In this document: positions 46,801-60,500 of the stretch, in pieces
Position numbering within the stretch: the first letter of the stretch is position 1
How the letters are laid out: the number at the start of each line of letters is the position of its first letter
Translations under genes and position numbers: made by a program
Notes under the pieces: generated by a model
What the model was told of the DNA's origin: nothing
The model's input: the letters and a program-made list of their open reading frames with translations, nothing else
The model's database searches: none
NCBI GenBank assembly: GCA_965153455.1
Contig: OZ234493.1
Location: forward strand, 2,294,001 to 2,358,000
Direction of reading: 5' to 3'
DNA from: Sphagnum compactum
Lineage: Eukaryota; Bryophyta; Sphagnopsida; Sphagnales
DNA: 64,000 nt

Positions 46801-49800
46801 TGCAAAGAAAAGTGTAGCCAAGTACAGTGTACCATAAGTCTGCGTTGTTGGGTGCAACCTTGTCCGGAAGAAGAGAGTAGCAGCAATAAATGCCACAAAT
46901 GCTACCTGCTCAATTCATCCACTTTTTACAATCTATTCACATGAATTTGACCATCAAGAAAAATGAGCCACCTTCATGTTGCTGCAAACAATAATGAGTA
47001 AAGAAATGGTGAAAAAAGTTTTGCTACCTCACCTGACAAGTTCGGAAGATATACAGAAAACGATTTCGTTTGATGAGCAACATCTCCCTAGCTGTGCATG
47101 CTTTCAAGAGCTCCCACCTTGATAAAGCGAATCTGTCATGGACAAGCGCTGCAGGGTGGCTATCAGCTTTGTTGAATGAAGTATTGAGGTAATTTGTGAG
47201 ATCTCGTCCGACCTCAAACTCCTTGAAAGCATCTGCTATTGTAGCAACAGGTACATAGCGATAAGGTGTCCTCTTATCAGCCCAGTATTGTTCCTGATCC
47301 TTCCTTGATGTGACCTGCCATTCATTTTGCAATTTGCCTAGCATAAGATAGATTTACAAGGAATCATGCCAAACACAACTCCTTTAAGGAGATCATCAAT
47401 TGTACGAAACCCTAAACCCTAAAAACCTGTACTAAAAGCCAAAGAAAAACACATGCTACTGTGACCTCAATTGTGCTTGACAGCTAACGGGAAAATGGTT
47501 GTCTAGAGGTGTGGAGGCAAAGCAGCAGAGAACATAGAACATTTTGGACAAAGTTTGATAGTCCAGATTCAGCCTACAGTTTGCTTCCTCCATCTCTTGA
47601 ACAAATTTCCTTACCTCTTGAAGAAAGTCTGCAATGCCTTTCCGTGGGGGAAGCTTGAAACCAATACTGTCAAAAAACTCCAAGATCCTTTCACGTGGTC
47701 CAAGATAGACAACATGACCCTCAGCCAGCAGCAAAATGTCATCAAATAACTCAAAAGTCTCAGGGGCAGGCTGAAGAAGAGCCATCAACACAGTCCCCTC
47801 CAACAAATGCACAAAGTTGCGAGTGCACTTCACGATCTGGTATGTTGTCGAACTATCAAGACCTGTTGAAATCTCATCCATGAACAGTGTCTTCTTTGCT
47901 CCAACAATCATTTCACCTGTACAAGATGAAAAACAACATCACAATAATAATCAGGCATGATGATGAGCATCAAGCATGACCTTGCAGTTGAAACAAACTT
48001 CAGGATTTTTCAGCCACAACACATCAAGGCTCATCATCAGTTCTCACCATTGCAGAGCTCTCTCAACAAGTTTTTATAATTAAATTTCTGGCAAGCACAA
48101 CTGAGCTGCAAAATCTTCTTTGCATGAGCCTCATGCTGTATGTCACCATTACTTGTTGATCAACCTCCTTGGAGAATGATTTGAAAAACTGAACTTTGAC
48201 AACTAAGTTCTGGAGGAAAGGAATTCTGAACCTGTAGTGACACGTTTCTTCTGTCCTCCTGAAATGCCACGAAGCATCTCATTGCCAACAACAGTATCAG
48301 CACAGATGTCAAGGCCAAGTATTTTCATTACATAATCTGTTGTGAGACTGTGCCTTTCCCCTTCTACAGCCACCGCCTACCATACACAACAAACAACATC
48401 TTTCAGAAAAAGAACTTGGAGGTGATTGGGATTGGAGCACTTGTTAGATCTTGAATACATATACAACAGCATGTGGGAATTTTGGGATCAAATGACACAG
48501 ATGAAGAATTGAGGTTATTTGTCAAATGGCAATCTGCAGAGATAGCTCCAAATCCTCCAGAAATTTTCTTTCTCTGTACAATGCTCAGCTCGAAGCTCCA
48601 ACCCTGGCATGCATAGGACTCTGCAATTTCATGCTAGACTCATAAACTTGCAAAAGGAAACCCTATTGCGCTTGTGCACTTCAGCTGCAAGAAAGTAATG
48701 CACATGACGCACCTTCATGTACGCATCAATGTCTGGGTCTGGGTGAATGTTTTGCTCCTTTTCCCTCTTAGCAAGCTCTCTAAGCAGATCTGCAACAGAA
48801 AGAAGCAAGAGTTCAGGAGGAAAGAAAAAAGAACTCCTTCAGGAACAAAACAACACAAAACCTAGTGCCACAATTTCCACAACACCAAGAATCAATCAAT
48901 CAAAAGCAGGAGTTGTTTGTTGCTGCAAAACACACACCATATCTGTAACCAACTCCTTGGCATCGTGCAGAGAAATCCAAGGTCTCTCTTACAGTAAGCT
49001 CTCCAATATGATTATCATTTTGACTGATGTATGCCGACGTTCTTTGAGGCACAAACTCCTTGAGTGTATGACCGTTGTAGGTGATAGATCCTGACATCTG
49101 CCAAACAAAAAAACCAGTGACAAACTCAATGAAAATAATTCATACATTTTGGACACACATGAATTTCAGCAGCTCCACCACAACAAACTAGACTTTGTAT
49201 GCTCATATAGAAGAAGTTCACAGCTGCACTCCCATCCAAAAGCAACCCAGAGACAGAGACAGAGGGAGACAGAGCGATCAGTTTCTCACCTCCAGATCTG
49301 AATCAAGCTTGCCAGCCAAAGCCAACAGAAGAGTAGATTTTCCAGCACCTGGAGGACCGAGGAGCAAAGTCATTCTGGCAAAAAGCAAGCAAGCAACAGG
49401 AAGAGAGATTTTCAGAAGATATAATAAAACAGCAGTTGTGCTGCTCCACTTCTTCATCATGCTACAACAGATGCAGATCATCATTACCAATGAAGAAAAG
49501 AAGGCAAAGCTCGTGCCTTTGTGCACGAATGATAGATGGATTCATGAGAAACAATAGTATATTAAGCTTTTGAAACAAAAACACTTGCCTTCCAGGTCTA
49601 ACAACACCACTGACACCATTCAAAATAGGAAAGTCTCGCTTGTTTTTGGGCAGAACCTTGCATTTTGCCAACAGACTCTGTGACAGCAGATCCACAATTC
49701 TTCTTCTTAGTTGGAGGAAATCGTTGAAATTAGCTCAATCAAGAAAAAGAAGAAGAAGAAGAGCAACAGCAACAACAGCAACAACAACATGAACAGAAGA

Positions 49801-50453
49801 AATGAGCAGCAGGCAGCAATTCACCTCCAGGATGTTGCGTGTAAAGTTGATAAGAGTAGGAAGAGCCCTGCTTCCCACATAGACTTCAGCGTTGACAAAC
49901 AAGTCCTGAAATCGCACCTCAACTGTAGGCTGCTGTATACCAACCCTGCAGCAGCACAACAACAACAACAACAAACAGAAAAGAGATCAATCCAGTGTAC
50001 GTATGAGCATGCAGAAGACGACTTGGCGATAAGCTTTCGCTGATGAGGAAGAAGAGAAAAAGCTTTCGGTCGAGCTTTTTACCTGTGAAGGCGTTCATTG
50101 ATGCGGTTGAGGAGACGCTCGTTGTCTTGCTCGTTGGTCGCAAGAGCCTTCTCGATCAAGCTCTGGCGCTGTCCCTGCCCCAACTTTCTGACATCCACCG
50201 GCACCGTCAACTCCTTATTATTACTGCCTCCCTGCGGAGCAAACGGCTGTATAATAGCGGTATGGAGTCTGTTGTAGGTCGGTAGCTTCTCGAGCGCAGC
50301 CCATTTCAGCGCCTCGTCATCGTCCTCTTCCGCACTCGTCATGCTCGAGCGCCGAAATGCTTCCCGCCCGTCTCCTGTGTCCCGCCATATCCTCGACCCG
50401 CCATGCTTCCTCTCGAACCATACATCTCCCTCTGGCACTGACGCTTCCGCCAT
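40838..50453 (-). CDS. Full-size PDR-type ABCG transporter
   Basis: 24 exons, 1491 codons, all phases closing: 50083-50453, 49825-49945, 49589-49677, 49290-49374, 48938-49097, 48713-48789, 48232-48376, 47615-47916, 47033-47314, 46589-46905, 46320-46480, 45869-45972, 45267-45444, 44990-45124, 44590-44765, 43983-44315, 43551-43841, 43219-43305, 42929-43062, 42550-42777, 42113-42284, 41760-41847, 41333-41499, 40838-41110. Order NBD1-TMD1-NBD2-TMD2 as in plant PDRs (1420-1500 residues). NBD1: Walker [10 protein letters not shown], signature GISGGQKKR, Walker [16 protein letters not shown]2: [52 protein letters not shown] and the TMD ending [11 protein letters not shown] are PDR hallmarks. Such pumps sit in the plasma membrane and export hormones, cuticle precursors or defence metabolites; the substrate cannot be told from sequence. 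Intron 3 uses a GC donor. The start of exon 13 (45444) is the least certain junction. Confidence 0.93.
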
Positions 50454-50486
50454 CTAATACGATTCGTTCTCTCCACACGTAATAAT

Positions 50487-50487
50487 G

Positions 50488-50520
<33 letters not shown>
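50487..50520. repeat. (CT)n microsatellite in the ABCG leader
   Basis: About 16 CT units, reading as (GA)n on the gene's strand, begin about 35 bases upstream of the ABCG start codon. Confidence 0.95.
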
Positions 50521-50524
<4 letters not shown>

Positions 50525-51059
50525 AATCGCTTCAATTTCCAGTTCACTCCACAAATTGCAAGAGTTTCAAGCTCTCGATCATCACCCGATCATTCACAGA
50601 AACAAAAAATCCCAAAGATTTCACGAAAAGAAGAAGGAAAAGAAAGAAATCTGAGTCAATCAGGCACTGAAACCAGCTCGATGCTCCTCCAATATACTAC
50701 TTATTACAATACACAAAAGCTTTGCAGTCGATTGAATTACCAAAGAAGCCAGCGGCACTCTCACACACAAATTCCTTTTGCAGTCGCTGCAAATGCGCAG
50801 TCCAACAACAAACAACAACAACAACAAAAAGCAGAGCAGCGTGCGAAGCGAATCCGTTTTCTTCTCGCAGTGGACAAGACGTCCCACCGGCGACAGCAGC
50901 GGCGGACAAAACAAACCAAAGGAAGCTGAACAACGACAACGGGCCTTCAACCCGACGAGCTCGCTGAAGAACAGGACAATTCCCCGGACAATTACGAGTC
51001 CTGTTCTGCCTAGGACAGAGTGCAGACAACTGCCACATTCTGACATTCTGGAGGGGAGG

Positions 51060-51107
51060 TTGTGTATATAATGGAAATAGAGAGAGAGAGAGAGAGAGAG
51101 AGAGAAC
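51060..51107 (-). promoter_or_regulatory. Candidate TATA box and GA/CT element of the ABCG gene
   Basis: On the minus strand CATTATATACACAAC (about 51058-51072) offers a TATA-like core, directly preceded upstream by a (CT)n run (51075-51106). If used, transcription would start near 51030 and leave a leader of about 580 bases, possibly with an intron. Confidence 0.45.
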
Positions 51108-53881
51108 AGAACAGAAGAAGAGGAAAGTTCCTGGCTGAATTCCACGCTACATTCCGGATGTGTAACGTGCGGGATTCCACGAAATTGGCCTACGGGAAGC
51201 TACAAGTGTAGTTACATGCAGCGTTACCTTTTTGCACATTCTAGAAATACGCAGAGGGAGCGGTGGTGAACATTCTGTCACGTGTAGAGTTCCGCGTTTA
51301 TTACGCTTCTAGAAAAGTGCATTTCCAAAGCGTGAACCACCGGGAACGTCGCCACGTGTCCTTTTTGTTTTGGGCCGGGGGGGGGAAGGTGGTGCTTTTT
51401 TTGAACCTGCGCTTTTCGGTGGCCATTTGGACAACGGCACTGAATGCTTCGCTCACTCCTCCTTGTGACGTCACCATTCCTTCTTCTTTTTTGCGGTGGG
51501 CAACACTGTGTGAACATGTCCATGTCTTTTTAGAATTCAGTTTGATCATCTTCTTCTTTTTTCTTTTTTTTTGGTCTTTTATCGAATTTTCTTTTGAAAC
51601 ATTCAGGGCTAGTTTTGGGCAGAAATGAAAAATAAAAAATCCGGGCTACCGTTTGGTACGTGGGGCAGATAATTAAAAAAATCTTTGTCCTTGATTGCTG
51701 GTTTCACTTTTTTCTTTTCCCCCCTTCTTTCTCTCTCTCTCTCTCTCTCTCTCTTTTGTTCTCTTATCCCCTAATTAATCCTTAATTAATTGCTAAGTAA
51801 TTTTTAAATGTCTTGTTAGTTATATTAGAGTTATTCATAAAGTGTCTCAAATAGGGGATGAAATTGCTCATTAGGGGCAGTGTTTTTTTTTTTTTTTAAA
51901 TAGCGAAATTTCGCCAAATTTTGACCTGAAAAATATTATTTCAACCTAAACAAAAGGATTTTCCTTTGAAAAAAATGGCCCAAATTCGCCAGATTTCGAA
52001 AACAAAAAGTTTCCAAATCACCAGTTTTTTATTATAAGTTCCGGTAGGTAGCCAGGAAAATAGAAGGATTCTTGTTTTTTTTTTTCTACTTTCATATTTC
52101 ATATCTAATGTGTAGCCAAATCTGGCTAAATCATCTTATGGATGATCACCACTTCAGCTTTAACATCACAAAATTGACCCCAAAAAAAACCCCTGTTTAG
52201 ATGGGTTCGAACAAGGGTCAAAATATTACACGAGCATTAAAATTATAAATTAATTTTGTATTGAGTGTTGCAATTAAGGATAGGCAAATTTTGTGGCATG
52301 TGATCAATCCCTTAATATTGCTAGATGTTATTTTTCATTTTTCATTTCAACTACGGAAAGCTCTAGTCCGGTTTTGATGTGGTAACACGCAGTTTGAGGT
52401 AATGCTAGGTGCGTGGAAAGGCGTGCCATATGTAGAGAGGTTTTGTCGAGGCTACAATTCGATGAAGGTTAAGAATGAAAAGCACTTGCTTCATGTTTGT
52501 CGAAGACACAAAAAGTAAAGGGAACGCTTTTGTTCAGCCCTGCCCCTCACCCACACTAGCACTCTTGCTGAGCTCATGTAGACTACGAACACGGTCGCCC
52601 TGGCCAAGTTTGTGGCATGCTGCCAGTACCAGAGGACAATCTGTCCTCCATGATCTACCTTTCGTCTAATGGACTCTCTAGTCCCAAACGGACGTAAAAT
52701 TGTAAACAGTAAACAGATTTAATAGAGATCAAAATGTACGATTATTGTCAAAATTTCAAATCTTTGGCATGTGAGATCCGTCCCTTAATATTGCTATTTC
52801 TTTGTTCGTTCTAGGTTTAATTAGAGATCAAAATGTATGATTATTGTAGGAATTCATGTAAGGATATTGCTTTTGATAGTGCTTATGTCAAGATTATATA
52901 TTTAAAATGGGGCTCACAAAACAAAATTAATGCTCTGCAAAAATAGTTTTCAAAGTTTGTTTTGTTGATAAGAACGTTTAGTATTCGCACAAACACAAAA
53001 AAGATGTTCAACAAGTTATTTGCCACATGTTGAATTTAATTTTTTTTAAATGCAATTCTTTAGGAAACAACCAATATTTCACCAATGAAGTTTTTTGGGT
53101 GGTGACTTTTTCATTAATTTAGAAATTTTCTGTAGAGAAAAACATGAAATAATGTTTTTTTTTTGTTTTTTTTTCATAAAAAATCCATGTAGTATATGGT
53201 GTTGTTTTTCAGCAAAAATTGAAATCTGAAAGGGACTTACGAAGATGAGCATGTTTAAACAATTTCATGTACCCTAGAAATTGGCATAATGACCCTTAAA
53301 ATTCATATACAAAAATAAGCATTTCCACATTATTATTATTATTATTATTTATTTTATTTTTTCTAATTATTTGTAAAAGTATGTCCTTATAACTTTATTT
53401 TCTTTTCACCATCCTTATAATGCGAAAATTTAAGAAATTTTTTATCTTGGATTTTGGGACATGGCTCTTTGGATTTTTGGTAGCATGCATAGGGAATATT
53501 GACTCTAGGAGTTTTGTGGGGGGTGGGTGTCGTTGGGGAAACTCCTCCTCCTCCTCCTCCTAAAGTCAATCCAAATAGGTAGCCAAAAGTTTCTCAAAAT
53601 TCTCAACCCCTCAGACCCCCCCCTCCCCACCCCCTTGCTTCCTTCTCCCCCACCCTCCGTCCCCCTCCTCTCTATGGTCCGCCCGGCAAGCTGGACTATT
53701 GAGTGTAAAATTGAAGCAATTCACCAACTAATTATGTGGAAACCGGAATAGAAAGGTTATGGAAAGTGGCATCAACTATCCGATCTTCCTCCGGACTTTC
53801 CAAACAGTCACGGCTAGAAGGCAGATGCTGGAATTCAATTCCGTAAACTAAAAGTTGGGTTAGTAGTAGGTTGGGACGGGC

Positions 53882-54047
53882 GGAAGTTGTACACCACCAA
53901 ATTATTTATTTATTTTTCCATATCATTATTATTATACCATTCTTGAGAATGAGACAGACGGACAGGAAGTTGTACACCACCAAATTATTTATTTATTTTC
54001 CATATCATTATTATTATACCATTATTGAGAATGAGACAGACGGACAG
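53882..54047. repeat. 83-bp near-perfect tandem duplication
   Basis: GGAAGTTGTACACCACCAAA... at 53882 recurs at 53965. The copies match through ...GAGAATGAGACAGACGGACAG with only one or two differences (T-run length, TTCTTGAG/TTATTGAG). A recent duplication. Confidence 0.95.
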
Positions 54048-54701
54048 CAAGCATCCCAACCGGAACCGGTTGTTGCAAATCATATATATATATACACAAA
54101 ACCATATGACACACATGCAAAACATGCTGAATTTCTTTCTTTCCGTAGACGACCGCAAGGCCATGATGGTACCAGAGCCGAGCCGTAATATTTCGCTCGC
54201 TCGCACACAACAACAGCAGCATTTTTTTTTTTGTTGAGTCACTCAAAGTCGCAGGGGCGACAAATTATTTTATTTTAGGACCAAGAGTCAATTGCTCCTT
54301 TAGGCTGTGCACTGATGCCGACCAGGCCCTCTTTTCTTTTGGCTCACACCCGGTTTGACAAAATGACAATTTGAGATTAGTTATTTATAGAGTTATTTCA
54401 TATAGTAAAGGACGTCGGGATGAAAAATGAAGCTTCCCCTGAATCCGTCCTGTCGTCCATCCGTCTCGTCGTCCTTCTATCCATCCGTTCGATCGTCCAT
54501 GCAAATCGACGCCCTGAAAGCTCCGAGGTTGTCGGCTGCACGCCATCCCTCTATTGAGTCGGACACTGCAACTTTCTACCCACCAAGAATGGGAAGGAAA
54601 TAAACCAGGAATGGCCCTCCATCCATGTCCCTATTTAGATACATCATCATCCTCCAAGTGCTGCTTGCTTGCTGGTATAATAATATTTCTTGAAGGATTT
54701 T

Positions 54702-55012
54702 GCTTTATCCTACACTTTGAGTCTATGATGTGGGTTGAGATTCCATAAGGCCGTTGTCGTCGGGCTTTATCCTACACTTTGAGTCTAAGATGTAGTTGAG
54801 ATTCCATAAGGGGCCCTTGTCGTGGGGCTTTATCCTACACTTTGAGTCGATGATGTGTTTGGTTGAAATTCCATAAGGCCCTTGTCCTCGGGCTTTCTTT
54901 CTCCTACATTTTTTTTCTCCTACACTTTGAGTGGGCGATGTGGGTTGAGATTCCATAAGGCCCTTTGTTCTTGGGGGGCTTTATATCCTACACTTTGAGT
55001 CTATGATGTTGA
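54702..55012. repeat. ~63-bp tandem repeat, about five units
   Basis: The unit CTTTATCCTACACTTTGAGTCTATGATGTGGGTTGAGATTCCATAAGGCCCTTGTCGTCGGGG starts at about 54703, 54764, 54827, 54892 (with an insertion of a partial duplicate) and about 54980. The last unit is truncated before GAAATTTGGCAC. Units differ by substitutions and small indels. Confidence 0.93.
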
Positions 55013-56582
55013 AATTTGGCACTCCCCACTATTAATTATTTAATTAGTGTGTCCAATCCCACCTATCACAGCTTGCTTCACATTTGTGTCTTGGCTCAAA
55101 TTCCTAAAAGGCCACAAAAAAAAGTTTTTAGAGTAAGTCTAAGTTATTCCTTGCATGTGGTGGTACCCAATGTTTTTTTTTTTTGGCAATTTATAGCCAT
55201 TCGCCAACTTGTCATTGGACCCAAGGATTTATGGTTTTTTTTATAAAATTTAAAATAATTAATAATAATACATTTATTTATTTATTTAATGGCTTAAAAT
55301 AGCCATATCCAACAATGATCGACTTGTGATCTCGCCATCAATCCTTTATTAGGTTTTCCAAATTGCCATCTCAACCGTTGAATAGGATTAATTGATCACC
55401 ACATCCACCAATGGATCCCATTCCTCTTGCCAAAAGAATGCAAGTGCCATCATAGGGGGATCACCATCTACCATTTCCTTTTCAAACATTTTTTGTCCCT
55501 TTTTTTTCGTGCTCAAAACAAGCATTCAGCAACAAACATTTTCATTAAATTTGGCGCGTCATCTAATTATCGCCTTTCATGAACATCAAACAATTACTCC
55601 ATGATTGTGTGTATATCTTTGTGTGCATGAGTGTGTACTATGGGTTGATGTTGAGACTTGAACGTTCATCTTGATTATTTGCATGGTGCAAGCAAGCTTG
55701 CAGGTTCAGGGTTTAAAGTGAGATTTGCAAATTAGGATTTAGCTTTTCAATTCAAACAAACTTGCAAGCTGTAGTTGTTGTAATGGCAATTGCCAACTCC
55801 TAAAAGATGTTGCAATAGTAACACCACCAACAACAAACAACTTCCATTACACAACGTCAAGTAAATCTTCGACTCTTTATTGTCCAAAAAGAAAATTCAA
55901 TCGAATTTTTTTTAATGTAACTATGTTGTTTGTATTTGTTTGTTTTCTAAATTTGTGAATCATGATTTTTTATCACATTGTTTTGGTTTTTTTGGTGTTG
56001 ACCATTCATGAATAGGAACAAACATCCATTGCATGAGTTAACTTTTAACTTTTTTTTTGTCATCATAAGTCCATGATTCCTTGTGCATTGAATTATAATT
56101 TTTGAGTCTTGATTATTTTTCGTGATTTCAAATGTTGCAATGCTTGACCTAATTGAAAGTTCATATGAACTTTGTATCCTTTGTATTTTCCATCATTTGA
56201 AGTTTGTATCCTTTGTATTCTTCATCCATGGCTCTTCTATAAACCTCCTCCCTTTTCAAATTTTAGGTATAGGTTTTTATAAAGAGCTTGAGACCCTAAA
56301 AACCTTAATCTTACATTTTATTTTTTGACAATATCATGTTTGTCAATGTTCAACTTCTTAAAACCCTTCTTATAGAAGTTTTTAAACAAGAAAAATGCTT
56401 TAAAAAAATGAAATTCATCAAACCTTTCCAAATACATCTAATCTATTAAGTTTTTCTAAACTAAATTAATCGAAAGAAGTGATAGTATTGTTAACCAAAT
56501 GTGATGCAAAATGTACACATTCATCAAATGTAAAGAAAAATTATTGGTAATAAAATTGAATTTTTTGTACAATTATGTTAAA

Positions 56583-57500
56583 TGTCGCGACCCTAACCTT
56601 GGGCTCACGACCAAGGCAAGGGTTTGCAAAGGCGCGGGCTGAAAGTGAAGCCCAAGAATCACATTTCATGCTCCAGGGAGTGTAGGAGGCTGTGAGGGAA
56701 TAAACTCACAACTCCCAAGTGGGCTCTCACTTTGAGAGTTGGAGTCCTAATGGACTTTTGAATTTTTAGAGAGCAATTGCAAGGGTCAAAACTCATTGGA
56801 TTGAAAAGTTTATTATACCATTGGAAAGCTCTTGGACCGTAGATGTCTAAAATGGGCTTGCGTGTCCCATTTGAGTCCTTAAAACACAAGTTATGGCCGA
56901 AAGAAAGGCTGGGGGTCAAATTGTCAATCTGACTCCTGACCACTAAAAGTCGATAATCGCCCTAATTTACTTGCGTGTAGGTGGTGCACCACATATCATT
57001 GAAAAGCTCTCGACGAAGGCTACAAATTTTCTTTAGACTTCATCTCAATTGGAAGTATGCACAAAAAATTGTGGGCTTCCAAAATTGTAGAAGTCCCAAT
57101 TTTGAGAATTTCAGGACTCCCGATTTGGGAGTCTCGGGACAAAATGACATTTGAGTGCAGGCCCCGTGACCAAGCACATATAATACTATAAGGGGAAGGT
57201 GGTGGCTTCCCCCAAGTCTGGGCCATGGTGAGTATTGTGAGTCTATGTATGCATGTGGCTTGTCCGTGCACCAAAAAGTGCTTCAACCACACACTAACCA
57301 ACTTGTTGTTTAGTTTGTGCAAGTTCGTGTGAATAATTGACCTACTTGTCACTCGTCCTAGTCCCCATTCCGAAGCTGCAGCACGCCCCTCTACACCTGA
57401 AGTGTTACGAGCTAGGGAGTGTACCCTAACTCTTTATCCTTTCGTTGTTTTCACCTTTGGACTTGCAATTGAGTCTATCAAGGAGTTTGGGGTGCATCAT
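56583..57500. mobile_element. Candidate solo LTR
   Basis: The sequence turns abruptly GC-richer at TGTCGCGACCCTAACC (56583) and stays so until about GGGGTGCATCA (57500), so it begins TG and ends CA. A TATA-like CATATAATACTATAAGGGGAAGG at about 57176-57198 fits the promoter position of an LTR. No internal retrotransposon genes and no second LTR lie in the window. I did not find a matching 5-bp target duplication, so the right border is uncertain. Confidence 0.4.
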
Positions 57501-57509
57501 ACCTATTTA

Positions 57510-60500
57510 CATAATTTCTTGCCAAAACAAATGTATCATGATTTCAAATTCAAAATGCCTTAATTTAGACAAGTGTGCTAAATGAGATCCAAAGTTTCTT
57601 CAAGATTTTAGTGTGTATTATAATTCAATGTTACAAATAGTTGTAAAAGAATAGGGCATAGATGTGAAATTAGAAGAGAAATTTGATGAATGCAAAATTG
57701 AATAAATAAATAATGTTTACAAGGAAAAGTTTTTTTAATTCTTATATTATTGTCGGGTAGCTAATGCTATCACACAAATAGGAAATAGTGTAAAGAGAAT
57801 TGGCCATCACAAATTTCGGTATGTTATAGGCTTTTGTAGCTTCAAATTCACACCCACTAATTCCAACCAAAACAACATATCAAAAATTTGGAATGGGAAG
57901 ACTTTGCAAATTTCTTTCATTTCATTGATATTATATGGGTGGCACAAGGTGTAATTTAATCATTTCCTAACCTTACCACATTCTTGTATTTTTGGTATAT
58001 CGTAGTACTTTTTTCAAGTTCGGCACAAATTATATTATTTTCACTTTTGCGGAATTTTTCAGAAAAAAAACTTAATGTTGAAAATTTCAAAAATTCAATC
58101 AAGGTGGCCAAATTTGAACCCATGACTAGTTCAATGAAATACTGAAACCTTTTCACCAGTCTAACCAAAAGCATAACAAGAAACTTTTGAAAACATTAAC
58201 AACATTATTGAACTTATTCCTTATATGTCAAGCATTGAATTCAAATCTTCAAATTGTATTATTATTCAGCACATTAATGTTGAACCTGAAAAGGTACTAC
58301 GATAGTTATTTGTGGACAAGAAGATACCTCTTGTGGGGCCCAAGTCACACCCCCAATCTTTTGGAAATAAAAGCTAGGAGGAGCATGACAACATGATGCT
58401 GATCAATATCGTGCTTCATGATGGACTAACCAAAAGAAAATCTCCCACTTCACCATGCATTAATCATAATACAAAATTCAATAAAATAACAAAAGGAACA
58501 TAACTCAACAAATGGATATATGAACATTTAGAGAGGCCATGGATGTGGTGGAAAGAAGGGCGACGTCTATGAAAAAGGACAATAAGTAAAGTGCAACATA
58601 CCATCGACATCACTAATTCAAGCATAAGCATCTAAATATATGCATTTGTCTTGTGGAGGGTAAAAAAATCTCTAAAGCACAAGGTCTTGCCAACCAAGCT
58701 TGCAACTCATGTAATCAAAACATTCGAACACTTTACAATTAACACAATTGTACATAGTAAATCGCATTTGGAATTCAAACAATACAAGAATCCAAATAGG
58801 TAGATAATCAAAGAACTTGTGTTTGAACTAAGTAGGGTTCACATCAAGTTTACAATGTCATCCCCAAATCCAAGGAACATGGTTAATTGTGAATTGTGCC
58901 ATTAATGCAACATGTTGGTTTCTATCAATATTCTACATTCTTAAAGGTCAAATTTGTGCAATGACGACATTAGACTATGCAAACTAGAGACCTACAAAAG
59001 AAGTCTTGGATGACAACACTCATATTCAAAGAATTTTAATTTAATTTTGAAAATTTGCACATGTGAGATTTTTCAAACAAATCAACATCTTTTAATTATA
59101 GATGGGCATGGATCACATGTTATTTTAAAGAAGATTAAAATAAACACACCAATTTGGGTTAAACATGATCATTCTTATGAGTTATACATCACATGCAATA
59201 CAACTCTTCTATATGTCATGTAATTTCAAGCCATTCAAAACATCATTTAAAAGGGGGAAAAAAATGCAATGGTTGGAAATAATTGATCAGAACTAAACAA
59301 CATCATGTCGGTTGGGTGTGTAAACAAAACATTCGTCCAAGAATTGTCCAAACATAATATTAAATAAACATAAACATAATATTTAAGGTTACATGAATGT
59401 GGTCTTTAAACCCTAAGGCAATGAATGATAAGATATTGCCTTATAACTACCTATTTAGATGAAAAAATTACAACCTTGATGATGAAGCTAATGGTAGTCA
59501 TAGATGGGGAGAAGAATTAATTGTTGTATTTCTCATGAATATTACACGAACAAATTTTGCAATAGATGGAAAGGATTCCAATTGTCTTCTTTCACCCAAT
59601 CAAAGATACCATGTGGAGATGCCAAGGAGTCCTACTACCATAAAAAGATTGCAAGAAGTTGATGAACCAAAATGGTTCACTTGGACAATGAACATTCAAA
59701 GTTATTACAATAATTATTAAAAGCAGGGCAATGCAACTTAAGAATTGTTCTTTGCCAACCTATTAACATTGACACATTTGCCTACAAGGAAAACTCTGGT
59801 CAAGGAACCTTTAGTTGATTATTCATAACCCCATGTTGTGACATCAAATGAGTACCTAATTTTTGTGCAACAAACTGCCATGGAAAAATGTAGAGATTAT
59901 TTAGATAAAGTAGAAGAACAAAGTCAAGAAAGGTATGCATAGTGATAATTTTTTTAAAGCAAAGTGTAACTACCACCAAACTTTACTATAGAAAGAAAAA
60001 ATGTGCACATGTAATTTGATACTACCAAAAATCACATGCAAACACATGAAACCAAACCTAAATGACTCTTGATGAAAAACAACAAAGATGCATGTATACC
60101 TTACACAAGAGAAATTAAAATCTAAAAGAATAAGGGGAGCCTTAAAAAAGGTCCAAAGAAATGTCAAGAAAGTCAATTTGTTACATATTCACTTGAGTTG
60201 TAATAATTGCAATAACATAAACTAATCAAGTAGTAATTGCTTAACATAATTAAGTAAAAATTAATTGAGTACATCAAAAGGCATACTTAGAAAGGTAAGA
60301 ATAGAAAGAACAATAAAACCAAAAATGTGCAGTAATAAAAACTTCCAACAAATAAAAACAACATATGAATTCATAAAAACAAATGAAAGAAAAGAGGAGA
60401 AAAAGGCTAGAAGGGTGGCAAGTATGTTGACTATGGTTGAACATGTAGTTCAAAGGAACCTAGAAAAATGTTATCAAATAGATTCACAATTTGACATGGT

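Larger units (their letters stand above)
51110..56580. other. Non-genic region with microsatellites and tandem repeats
   Basis: No gene is supported. The region holds a (CT)n run at 51727-51753, A/T-rich DNA to about 53380, CTC/CCCC-rich stretches at 53541-53670, and the two tandem repeats listed separately. Short open frames in the GC-richer part 51263-51630 lack any family resemblance. Confidence 0.45.

Noticed and set aside
47456-47614. Extension of the ABCG exon beyond 47615
   Set aside because: The frame stays open past FLQE, but GAG|GTAAGG at 47615 joins exactly to [11 protein letters not shown] at 47314, the family sequence, so the extension is intron.
51263-51628. 121-codon open frame upstream of the ABCG gene
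   Set aside because: It ends in a Phe-rich T-run translation, has an overlapping open frame on the other strand, and resembles no protein family.
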